DNA from: Bacillota bacterium
GTDB taxonomy: Bacteria; Bacillota; UBA4882; UBA8346
Assembly: GCA_023435565.1 (NCBI GenBank)
Contig: JAEYRN010000075.1
Coordinates: 1 to 33,032, forward strand
Length of the DNA: 33,032 bases
Direction of reading: 5' to 3'
Made by a program: the position numbers and the translations under genes. Within the stretch, counting starts at the first letter, position 1; each line of letters begins with the position of its first letter. Shown here piece after piece: positions 1 through 7,200 of the stretch. Below the pieces are notes generated by a model. That model did no database searches, was not told the DNA's origin, and saw only the letters and a program-made list of their open reading frames with translations.

Positions 1-123
1 GATATTACGACTAAGACTGGAAAGAAATTATCAAAAATGATTAAAAGTCAACTCGAACAGTGGATTGCTGGTTTGCCTAATTATATCAAGGTTTATCTGC
101 TGATTTCTTGCTGCGAAAGTTGA
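1..123 (+). CDS. C-terminal tail of an unknown gene cut by the window edge
   Basis: Frame 1 is open from the first base to a TGA at 121-123 and would encode about 40 residues ending in ISCCES. The composition (Lys-rich, then hydrophobic) looks like a real C-terminus, but no family can be recognised. It overlaps the TTG proposed for the next gene by 16 bases in another frame. Either two genes overlap, or one longer gene carries a frameshift near 108-123. The sequence to the left would decide this. Confidence 0.35.
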   Translation, partial: DITTKTGKKLSKMIKSQLEQWIAGLPNYIKVYLLISCCES

Positions 124-857
124 GTAAACTAGTATCAATTTCTGAAGAAGAACTAGACAAGCTATTAAAAGAAACAACATTTTATTCATATATAGCTAAA
201 TACAGGACTACCTATGATCCTATTCTTAACAACTTAGGATTACTATCTATAAATTATTGTCAAAAATTACTATTTTATTTACTAAAGATTCAGAAGTTAA
301 CTACATGGCAAATAGCAACTTACTATAACATTGATCAAAGATATTTCCAGAGAAGAATAAAAAACCTTGGATTAAATAAAACACATAGAGATGGTAACAT
401 TGATGCAGTAAAGCAAAGGGTTCGCGAATATGATAAAATTCAAAAATCTCGACGAAAAACAACATTAGAATATATGTCAGAACAGTTTTTGATGGGAAGT
501 ATTAAAGAAAATTATTTTAGGACATATCTAGCGGAAACTTTGCCAGAATATATCAATACTCAAAATTATGATGTTATTGTGGGAGTTAATACTCTCAATA
601 TAAGAGAAATTGATATTCCAATAATGATTTATAACATATCAAATGGACAAGTTACCCGTATTTGTGTTGAATATCATGGAGAAAGCTTCCATAGAAACGA
701 TTCTGATAAAAAGAAAAACCAACTTATACAACGTGGCTGGAAATACATTGCTATTTGGGATGTTTCAACTAATGTTGAACTCAAAAACAAATATGGTACT
801 ATAGATGAACAATTAACAGGATGTTGTAATTATATACGAAAATGTGTTTCTTCTTAA
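108..857 (+). CDS. HTH protein with Vsr-like/EDxHD-type nuclease domain
   Basis: This encodes 249 residues from a TTG start. There is no good ribosome binding site, so the true start is uncertain. Around residues 64-91 a helix-turn-helix-like stretch (LTTWQIATYYNIDQRYF) ends in a KNLGL-type recognition helix. The C-terminal third carries IREIDIPI, then VEYHGESFH, a D-x3-K segment and GWKYIAIWD. This order of acidic residue, E-x-HG, H and late hydrophobic strand is what Vsr-type mismatch nucleases and the related EDxHD homing or restriction nucleases show. DNA cleavage is therefore inferred from motifs, not established. The gene is AT-rich compared with the genes after 2 kb, and it ends in a clear terminator. 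With the broken nuclease gene that follows, it looks like part of a defence or mobile-DNA remnant. Confidence 0.6.
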   Translation: MLRKLSKLVSISEEELDKLLKETTFYSYIAKYRTTYDPILNNLGLLSINYCQKLLFYLLKIQKLTTWQIATYYNIDQRYFQRRIKNLGLNKTHRDGNIDAVKQRVREYDKIQKSRRKTTLEYMSEQFLMGSIKENYFRTYLAETLPEYINTQNYDVIVGVNTLNIREIDIPIMIYNISNGQVTRICVEYHGESFHRNDSDKKKNQLIQRGWKYIAIWDVSTNVELKNKYGTIDEQLTGCCNYIRKCVSS

Positions 858-884
858 ACCATTAAATTTTTTTACGAGTAATAC

Positions 885-917
885 AAAGTCAGGAATTATC
901 CTGGCTTTTGTTTTTTA
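885..917 (+). terminator. Rho-independent terminator of the nuclease gene
   Basis: Arms AAAGTCAGGA (885-894) and TCCTGGCTTT (899-908) enclose the tetraloop ATTA, with one G-T pair. The run TGTTTTTTAT follows directly. It lies 28 bases after the stop codon at 857. Confidence 0.75.
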
Positions 918-925
918 TAGAAATT

Positions 926-1215
926 TTAACCGGTTAAATATTTAAATGGAGAGGTACAGTGGAAAGAGATTTTAGATACCTTCGGGATAAATATGGTGAA
1001 GCTGGAGCAAGAGAAATATTTGAAAAAACTTGTGTACAGCTACTCCAAAAAAATTATGAAAACGCATATTCTGTTAAAATCTCCCAAGGAAATGATGTGA
1101 TAGATATTTCATTGAAGATTTTGACAAAGAGGTTGATATATACCAATGTAAATATTTTATCGAAGGATTAGTGACTCAATAAATAATTTTAATCGATGAA
1201 AAACATTAACCGGTT
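926..1215. repeat. TTAACCGGTT direct repeats flanking a broken nuclease gene
   Basis: The ten-base palindromic word TTAACCGGTT occurs at 926-935 (extended there to TTAACCGGTTAA) and again at 1206-1215. The copies are exactly 280 bases apart and bracket the degenerate nuclease ORF. The right copy abuts the stop codon of the XRE gene. They could be a target duplication, a recombination footprint or two operator sites. Confidence 0.5.
959..1182 (+). pseudogene. Frameshifted N-terminal nuclease domain (PD-(D/E)XK, Mrr/Cap4-like)
   Basis: Translation starts at a GTG preceded by a GGAGAGG ribosome binding site and gives MERDFRYLRDKYGEAGA, then a Phe-Glu-rich helix. This start is typical of the restriction-type nuclease domain found at the N-terminus of some defence proteins. 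In frame the protein stops at 1171 after nonsense residues. Adding one T in the TTT run at 1107-1109 restores the family continuation IDIFIEDFDKEVDIYQCKYF, with the catalytic Asp and the Q-x-K pair, up to a TAA at 1180-1182. So a single-base deletion is visible directly. Even the repaired frame ends after about 75 residues, so the effector part is missing. The gene is best read as a decayed 5' remnant. A sequencing error could explain the shift but not the early stop. Confidence 0.65.
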
Positions 1216-1556
1216 TATTTTTTCTTCCCCTTTTCCCTCAACGCCAGCCCTTCCACCACAGTTTTCACAACATCCTTGCCTTTTTCACTCAAATTATCGA
1301 TTTCCTGAAAAGTCGGAATCAAACTCTTATCCTTGACAGTAATCCCCGAAGAATCTCCCGACTCTATAGATAGTAAATAATCATGTGAAATTTCAAAAAT
1401 AACAGCCATCTTTTGAATGATATCCGCCGGTGGCTGTGTTTTGTTTTGTTCATAAAAGACGATGGTTTTTCGGTGGACCCCTAATTTATCGGCTAATTTT
1501 TGCTGACTTAATCCCTTTTCACTTCGGAATTTCTTTATTTTATCGCCAAGTGTCAT
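1215..1556 (-). CDS. XRE-family HTH transcriptional regulator
   Basis: This encodes 113 residues from the ATG at 1556, which sits behind a GGAGG box. An in-frame TTG 12 bases upstream overlaps that box and is rejected as the start. Residues about 4-60 form a classic Cro/CI-type five-helix HTH: LGDKIKKFRSEKGLSQQKLA, then a recognition helix with HRKTIVFYE, and a conserved PPADIIQKMAVIFEIS dimer-side helix. The C-terminal half is short and charged and ends in GKKK, with no peptidase or metal site, so this is a small stand-alone repressor. The upstream region holds repeats and a divergent promoter, as for phage- or ICE-type immunity repressors. It probably represses that promoter and itself. Confidence 0.85.
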   Translation of the reverse strand: MTLGDKIKKFRSEKGLSQQKLADKLGVHRKTIVFYEQNKTQPPADIIQKMAVIFEISHDYLLSIESGDSSGITVKDKSLIPTFQEIDNLSEKGKDVVKTVVEGLALREKGKKK

Positions 1557-1581
1557 TATTACCTCCAATAATGGATAAAAA

Positions 1582-1634
1582 AAGTTACAATATTTTTTTA
1601 ATATGTTGACTTTTTGTCACAAATAAGTTACAAT
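1582..1634 (+). promoter_or_regulatory. Divergent sigma-A promoter with operator-like repeats
   Basis: TTGACT (1606-1611) and TACAAT (1629-1634) are 17 bases apart and point right, away from the XRE gene. AAGTTACAAT occurs twice, at 1582-1591 and 1625-1634, the second copy covering the -10 box. A dyad TGAC-TTTTT-GTCA lies at 1607-1619. This layout fits repressor control by the adjacent XRE protein. The nearest rightward gene starts about 390 bases away. Confidence 0.55.
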
Positions 1635-1779
1635 TTGTATGAAAACAATTAGATGTTGTTACTTAGTTATCCCAACCACCTTATTTTACCATAAAACCAC
1701 TTTCCCCTCAACGCGGAAAGCTTAATTGTCATTTCTTAATCTAGTTCCCATTTTGAAAGCATTACCAAAGATGTCCTAA

Positions 1780-1916
1780 CCCTCATTCTTGCTTTCTCCC
1801 GCCACCCTAGAGAAACGAAGGCACTGTCAAAGTAGTTTTTAAACCAAAATACCACGCCGAAAATCTTCAAAGCGCCACAGTTCGTTTCTCCCCGAGGGAG
1901 AAAGATAGTATGAGGG
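1780..1916. repeat. Long imperfect inverted repeat in a gene-free spacer
   Basis: The spacer 1569-2022 holds no convincing gene. Within it, the arms 1780-1820 and 1881-1916 pair through three blocks: CCCTCAT with ATGAGGG, CTTTCTCCC with GGGAGAAAG, and GAGAAACGAA with TTCGTTTCTC. Small internal loops separate the blocks, and about 60 bases lie between the arms. The size and structure fit a MITE-like or other dispersed intergenic element, or a structured RNA. A 69-codon minus-strand reading frame here is a by-product. Confidence 0.5.
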
Positions 1917-1974
1917 CTGGCCCAATATACCTTGAGAAACGACATAAAACCATTTGTAGGGTTTAATAATTATA

Positions 1975-1999
1975 AATTGTAAATTGTACATTGTACATT
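1975..1999. repeat. Heptamer tandem repeat (AATTGTA/CATTGTA)
   Basis: Units AATTGTA, AATTGTA, CATTGTA and CATT follow one another just ahead of the ribosome binding site of the 102-residue gene. This is an AT-rich micro-repeat, possibly slippage-prone. Confidence 0.6.
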
Positions 2000-2022
2000 A
2001 AAAAAAGTCCGGAGGTTTCTCC

Positions 2023-2331
2023 ATGCTCAGCGAACAAAGCAAAGGCTTTCAAAAACTAATCTTCGAACGGATCTACCAGATCCGCGACGAGATCCTTAAC
2101 CCCGATCCGGAGTATCGGGAACTAAGCATAACAGCCGCCGAACTGATGGACCGCCTCCTTGACAAACTGGCGCCGGAGGACCGGGAGCTGTTGGAAGAGT
2201 ATGATAGCAAACAGATGGAACAAACCTGTCGGCAGGATGAGATTCTTTACAGCAGGGGGTTGATGGATGGGATTAAGCTTTATTATTGGCTGGAACGGAT
2301 TGGACGTGGGGAAGTGAAGAATATTGTGTGA
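2023..2331 (+). CDS. Small acidic helical protein, DUF6809-like
   Basis: This encodes 102 residues, starting at an ATG eight bases after a CGGAGG ribosome binding site (about 2010-2015). The chain is almost wholly predicted helix and strongly acidic. It begins with LIFERIYQIRDEILNPDPEYREL, a longer acidic middle with LAPEDRELLEEYDS follows, and it closes with an aromatic FxxGxxxG-like helix (LMDGIKLYYWLERIG). This arrangement resembles the small DUF6809-type proteins scattered in clostridial genomes and often found near mobile elements, but the match is by eye. No catalytic or DNA-binding motif is visible. It stands alone, between two repeat-rich spacers. Confidence 0.7.
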   Translation: MLSEQSKGFQKLIFERIYQIRDEILNPDPEYRELSITAAELMDRLLDKLAPEDRELLEEYDSKQMEQTCRQDEILYSRGLMDGIKLYYWLERIGRGEVKNIV

Positions 2332-2332
2332 G

Positions 2333-2360
2333 AAGCTTAAGTTTATTTTTTTAGCTTTTT
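2333..2360 (+). terminator. Possible terminator after the DUF6809-like gene
   Basis: AAGCTTAA (2333-2340) pairs with TTTAGCTT (2350-2357) with one mismatch, and the right arm runs into TTTTT. The stem is weak and AT-rich, directly after the stop codon. Confidence 0.4.
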
Positions 2361-2380
2361 CATGAAGCCTATCCTTTGCC

Positions 2381-2601
2381 TTGAGGGTGTCGCGCTACAC
2401 CCTCAAACTCCCAGCGCAGGGCGGATTGCTGCCCTTGACCCCGCAATAGCTCCGGTTCATCCCTGAACCTCCGAATGAAGGGCTTACGCCATTTTAAAAG
2501 ACGCCCGCATCCGTGCGGACGTCTTCAAGGCTATCTTAAGCTCTCGATGTCATTGGAACCTCCTGTTCCCATGTCACGCGCCCGACCTCCATGGTCGGGC
2601 G
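2381..2601 (-). ncRNA. Hairpin-dense spacer; candidate GGA-loop (Csr/Rsm-like) small RNA
   Basis: The gene-free stretch 2332-2694 contains at least six stem-loops. Read on the minus strand, 5' to 3', they are: CGCCCGACC-loop ATGGA (2579-2601); a 12-bp stem with two mismatches and loop AGGAG (2548-2576); AAGACGTCCGCA-loop CGGA (2498-2525); GGTTCA-loop GGGA (2454-2469); a short AGGGC stem (2418-2435); and TTGAGGGTGT-loop AGCGCG (2381-2406). In the 2498-2525 stem the one imperfect pair is G-U on the minus strand but A-C on the plus strand, so the minus strand folds better. GGA in successive loops is the hallmark of CsrA-titrating RNAs. A dispersed REP-like repeat is the main alternative. No strong minus-strand promoter was found. 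Confidence 0.35.
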
Positions 2602-2636
2602 TTGCTTAATGCGACCTATTGAACGAGTATCTATTC

Positions 2637-2688
2637 TGGACAGAGATACCAATCAATGATATACTAAAAATAACCATAAATTAGGAGG
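2637..2688 (+). promoter_or_regulatory. Promoter and ribosome binding site of toxin-antitoxin pair 1
   Basis: TGGACA (2637-2642) and TATACT (2660-2665) are 17 bases apart. AGGAGG at 2683-2688 lies six bases before the ATG of the antitoxin. Confidence 0.65.
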
Positions 2689-2694
2689 CTGACC

Positions 2695-2928
2695 ATGTCG
2701 GAACAAAGTAAAAAAATTTTAGCTGAAGCTTTGGAGTTACCCCCTGTGGAACGTGCAGCCCTGGTTGAAGAAATTTTATCAAGTTTTGATCTTCCAAAAA
2801 GTAAGGAAATCGATGAACTTTGGGCTAAAGAAGCCGAAGATAGAATTGACGCTTATGAACGGGGTGAACTTTATTCGTTGCCTATCGAAAAAGTTTTTGA
2901 TCGTCTTGATCGAAAGCAGGACAAATGA
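2695..2928 (+). CDS. Antitoxin, putative addiction module component (TIGR02574-like)
   Basis: This encodes 77 residues. The pattern ALELPPVERAALVEEILSS, then an acidic stretch with ELWAKEAEDRIDAYERGE, is the hallmark of the TIGR02574 addiction-module family. Members neutralise a ParE/RelE-fold partner through their C-terminal half and usually repress their own promoter. The stop codon overlaps the start of the next gene as ATGA (2925-2928), so the two are translationally coupled. A good promoter lies just upstream. The protein resembles the antitoxin at 14857-15078 in length and motif order, although the sequences have diverged enough to suggest distinct partners. Confidence 0.88.
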   Translation: MSEQSKKILAEALELPPVERAALVEEILSSFDLPKSKEIDELWAKEAEDRIDAYERGELYSLPIEKVFDRLDRKQDK

Positions 2929-3215
2929 AGGTTGAAATCCTGACCGCTGCCGAATCTGAATTTATCGAGTCGATTTTATATTTAAATAAACAACATGAAG
3001 GACTTGGCGATGAGTTCGCAATGGAAATTAAGCGAACCATCACCCGAATCATTTGTTTTCCCAACGCATGGACCAAGCTGTCCTCCAGAACTCACCGCTG
3101 CCGGACTAAGCGGTTTCCATATGCCATTATTTATCAGGTTCGTGGAGAGATAATCCTTATTGTAGCTATAATGCATTTACGAAGGCGTCCTGATTTATGG
3201 AAATCACGAGTTTAA
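2925..3215 (+). CDS. Type II toxin, RelE/ParE family
   Basis: This encodes 96 residues with the ParE/RelE-fold signature. AAESEFIESILYLNKQ comes near the N-terminus, then GLGDEFAMEI, a helix ending in FPNAW, the strand pair RFPYAIIYQV, and the closing segment IMHLRRRPDLW. ParE relatives poison gyrase and RelE relatives cut ribosome-bound mRNA. The lack of clear RelE catalytic residues and the HxRRxPxxW ending favour ParE-like action, but that is an inference. It is co-translated with the antitoxin through a four-base overlap. No terminator is evident after it. The spacer to 3367 contains only a short gene remnant and two TGTGAACGGA words. Confidence 0.88.
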   Translation: MKVEILTAAESEFIESILYLNKQHEGLGDEFAMEIKRTITRIICFPNAWTKLSSRTHRCRTKRFPYAIIYQVRGEIILIVAIMHLRRRPDLWKSRV

Positions 3216-3228
3216 GTATGAAAATTAG

Positions 3229-3303
3229 ATCTTTGACGAAATCCAGCTTAACGATCCCGAATTCAAAGAACTGTGCAAATTCCTGTCTTATACTGGCAAC
3301 TAA
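3229..3303 (+). pseudogene. Short gene remnant without start codon
   Basis: An open stretch with protein-like composition (IFDEIQLNDPEFKELCKFL, then a TAA) follows an in-frame TAG at 3226-3228 and has no start codon. The acidic, helix-forming sequence looks like the tail of a lost gene, but no family is recognisable and chance cannot be excluded. Confidence 0.2.
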
Positions 3304-3367
3304 CCCAATTGTAAACTTTCAGTTGTGAACGGAAACTGGGAACGAAATAATCACAATCAACCCTTAG

Positions 3368-4240
3368 TTATAACTGTGAACGGACTTTTCTAGCTATAAT
3401 CCCGAACGTTTCCGAATCATCGCCTAAAACCTCGCCTTTTAAATTCCGATAAACCTTTTCAACCGTAAAATGATGATCCTTTAGTAATTTGGTGATTTCC
3501 GCCAATCCAAAGAGGCGGTGATAGATTCTAATCACTTTGACGGCGCCTCTCTCATCAATAATCCCGTATTGGATCCCTTGGGTTTTTGGGTCTTCATAGA
3601 AAAACCTATTTTGAATTTCGATATATGAATCAGGGCTCCAAAATCCTCCCCCTTCACATACTGAAATGCCGGTTGATGACGAGGTTTTCCAGTTTTCCGA
3701 AATCACGTCGAAGATAAAAAAGCCGTTATCCTTAAGTGCTTCATGAATTCTTGAAAGCAGCCGGTTTTGTTCATCGGTATTCAATGCGCAAAAATCATAA
3801 AAAATGAGCGTTGCCAGATCAAAGGATGCGTGAAAATCGAGATCAAGGTAATTCATTTCGCTAAAATCGACATTTGGAAAGGCCGGTTTAATGTTTTCGT
3901 TGGCATAATCAATCGACCTGCTCGAAAGGTCTACCCCTAAGACCCTTGCTCCTGTCTTGGCAAACTCCTTGACATAAAGCCCCGGACCGCAACCTAGGTC
4001 GATGACTGCTTTGGTGCTATCCAATTCCGTTAATTTGATGATGAAGTCCGTTTCCGCTTCAATTACTTCTTTTGTTTTACTGGCCGCTTCCAGCTCCGGA
4101 TTTAAATGATACTTTAACATTTGTCCGGAGACATGTTCATCGTCCCAAAATTTGTGGGTGCTTTTTGTGAAAATTTCCGGTTTGTTAAGGCAGTTTTTTA
4201 GCGCAGAGAAATCGATTATATTGTTATTAATGATTTTCAT
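3368..4240 (-). CDS. Class I SAM-dependent methyltransferase
   Basis: This encodes 290 residues from an ATG behind a GGAAGAGAG-type ribosome binding site. The SAM-binding motif I, VIDLGCGPG, lies at residues 79-87. The acidic end of strand 2 (VLGVDLSSRSIDYA) and a post-I motif (MNYLDLDF) follow, and motif IV is replaced by LIFYDFCAL. The N-terminal 60 residues include a WDDEHVSGQML segment that may cap the active site. The C-terminal half has a beta-rich region and a LKDHHFTVEKVYRNL unit, as in small-molecule methyltransferases. The substrate cannot be read from sequence. It lies 55 bases downstream of the glucan synthase gene on the same strand, so the two may share a transcript. Confidence 0.85.
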   Translation of the reverse strand: MKIINNNIIDFSALKNCLNKPEIFTKSTHKFWDDEHVSGQMLKYHLNPELEAASKTKEVIEAETDFIIKLTELDSTKAVIDLGCGPGLYVKEFAKTGARVLGVDLSSRSIDYANENIKPAFPNVDFSEMNYLDLDFHASFDLATLIFYDFCALNTDEQNRLLSRIHEALKDNGFFIFDVISENWKTSSSTGISVCEGGGFWSPDSYIEIQNRFFYEDPKTQGIQYGIIDERGAVKVIRIYHRLFGLAEITKLLKDHHFTVEKVYRNLKGEVLGDDSETFGIIARKVRSQL

Positions 4241-4295
4241 ATTCGGATGCTCTCTTCCAATTCATTCAATTGTTACAATGAACCGTCTTTCAGGA

Positions 4296-7200
4296 CTAAA
4301 TAGTTAGCTCTACTTGATGCGCCTTTTTATCATTCTTCAGCAAGATTCCCTTTTCGGGGTTAATCGTTTTGCCGTCCAACTTCAGGGCAGTTCCTCCGGT
4401 TTGCTTATGAGAAGGATTTTTGACGTTAATCTCATATAAAGTGTCTTGATACTTATAAGATACTGAAAATTCAGGCCACTCCTCAGGAATGCAAGGCTCT
4501 ATGTATAAACGGGAACCTCTTTTTTTAATCCCCAATAACCATTCCAAACCAGCCTGATACATCCATCCGGCGGCGCCGGTATACCAAGTCCATCCGCCTC
4601 TACCGGTATACGGCGGAATGGAGTAAATATCGGCCGCCATTACATAAGGCTCTACTCGGTAACGTTGGACTTCACTATCGGTCCGAGCGTGATTAATCGG
4701 GTTTAAGAGGCGGAATAACGAATAAGCATTATTTCCTTCGCCTAGTTTGGCCCAGGCGATGATAGCCCAAGTTGCCGCATGGGTGTATTGGCCGCCGTTT
4801 TCCCGGACCCCGGGAGGATACGCTTGAATATAACCAGGACTAGGGTCGGTTTTGGAAAAAGGCGGGGTCAGTAAACAAACCAAAGAATCTTCTCGGGAAA
4901 CCAGTTTTTGATCAAGGGCTTGCATGGCTGAATTTGCTTTATCATTAGCCGCCGCTCCTGAAATTATAGCCCAAGCTTGGGCAATACAGTCTATTTGACA
5001 TTCGGAGTTTTGGATCGACCCTAAGGGAGTCCCCAGATCATTGTAAGCGCGGCGATACCAGTTTCCGTCCCAACCGTTTTGATCGAGTGACTGCTTCAAA
5101 CTATCAGCGATTTGATGGTACTTGTTGGTTCGGTTCAAATCGTTATGATAATCGCAAACCGGAATAATGCTTTGCAGAACCGTATATAAAAACCAGCCTA
5201 ACCAGACACTTTCCCCGGAATGATTGTGTCCAACCCGGTTCATCGCGTCATTCCAGTCACCGGTTCCCATCAAGGGCAAACCGTGTTCACCGAAACATAA
5301 GGCCCGTTCGATTGCCAGAATGCAATGCTCATATAAAGTCCCGGTTTTCTCGGAAACCTGAGTAAATTCGTATCTTTCAAATTCCTCTTTGCTAAGCGGA
5401 GCGCTTTCCAGAAATGGAACCGTTTCTTCCCAGATATCAAAATCTCCGGTATGTTCAACATAACGGCAAGCAGTGTAGGGAAGCCACAATAAATCATCCG
5501 AAAATTTGGTCCTGATACCATGCCGGGTTTCATCGTGCCACCAATGTTGAACATCCCCTTCGAGGTATTGATGGGCTGAATGATGAAGGATTTGTTCACG
5601 TACCATCGTAGGATTGGTATGAAGCAGAGCGATGACATCCTGCAATTGATCACGGAAACCGTAAGCGCCACCCGATTGGTAAAAAGCGGAACGAGACCAA
5701 ATCCGGCAAGTAAGCGTCTGATAAAGCAACCAGCGGTTCATCATTATATTAAAAGCAGGGTCGGGAGTATTAACTTGCGTTTGACCTAAAAATTGATCCC
5801 AAAAAGACGTCATCACCTCAAAAGCACTGTTGATATTCTCCAAATATTTATATTTTTTAATATATTCCAGAGCTTTATCCCGGGACGCTACAGCGCCGAC
5901 TAAAATGCTAATCGAAGTTTCAGCCATAGGCGGAATCATAAATTTGACTTGCAATGCGCCGCAAGGGTCAAAATCGCCTCCGGTCCGATTTGATAAGGAT
6001 ACTCTTTCCATAGCTGCCGGACAGTGCAAACTTCCATTCCTGCCGATGAATTCAACCCGATCTCCGGTCCAACTCCGTTCTATGGAGGGTTCGTCGGTCC
6101 AGATTTGGAGAAAACCGTAATAATCAGGGAATTCTTCCTGATAGACATTCCGCGCCAATAAAGCCCCGGTGTCCGGATCTATTTCGGTAACTATATAAGG
6201 AGCCGATTTAGAACGCAAAACGCCTAAAACCCATTCTATGTAATAAGTAATCGAAAGCTGGCAAGCCTGTTTATTGGTGTTGCCCAATCTAAGCCGGATG
6301 ATTTTTACCGGATCGTCTAGCGGAGCAAATACCTTGGCTATTTGTTCAATTCCTTGACTGTAATGTGTAAGAGTAGTATAACCTTGACCGTGATTAACCA
6401 AATAAGGGAAGCCATCTCTGATTGGTAATGAAGTTAAAGACCATAGAATACCGGTTTGTTCATTTCTCAGATAACAGATTTCACCTGAGCTATCTAAAAC
6501 GGGATCGTTTGACCAAGGGGAAATTTTAAATTCACGGCTGTTTTTAGCCCAGGTATAACCGCCTCCCGACTCGGAAATCTGAAAACCGAAATTAGGATTG
6601 GCAATAACATTAATCCAGGGCGCCGTGAGAAGCTCTTTGGCTTTTAAATAAATTTGATATTCCCTGCCGTTAGGCGTAAAACCGCCGAATCCATTAAAGA
6701 AAAGTAAATCGTCGGGTGTGTCGTAAGAAATAATATATTGGGAAAAATCCCCGGGCAGTTCGATTTTCATCGGAGGCGGGAAAAGTGAAGGTTTAAGATT
6801 AAATTGTCTCATTTGAGAGAGTAAGTTGCCGCCATCGCTTCGAAACGATAGGCGGGCTACAGTTTCAAATAAAATCAGATCCGCGGGAGAAGGTTGATTC
6901 CCGGCAATTAAAAAGACCTGTCCGTTTTTACCGGCCGGATCGGAATTGTAAAACATCTGAGAGCATGATTCCACTAGGTGCTGCAAAGAGTTTTGCAGTT
7001 CTTGCTGATAACCGCCATTGGAGTCATTAATAATCACCAAATCGACCCTTAGTCCTTTAAGACGCCAGTATTTATAGGCTTTGATTAAAATTTCAGCCAA
7101 ATCGATTTCCGAGAGGTCCGTTAGCCGGAGCAAAACTATCGGCAAATCCCCGGAAATTCCATAAGCCCATAAACCCGACTGTCCTTTGTTATTTTGCGCC

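Noticed and set aside
1736..1945. A 69-codon minus-strand frame across the spacer
   Set aside because: It coincides with the arms of the inverted repeat, has no ribosome binding site and shows no protein-like pattern.
2381..2406. Rho-independent terminator from the perfect TTGAGGGTGT stem
   Set aside because: Neither side has a T run, so it is listed as part of the hairpin cluster and not as a terminator.
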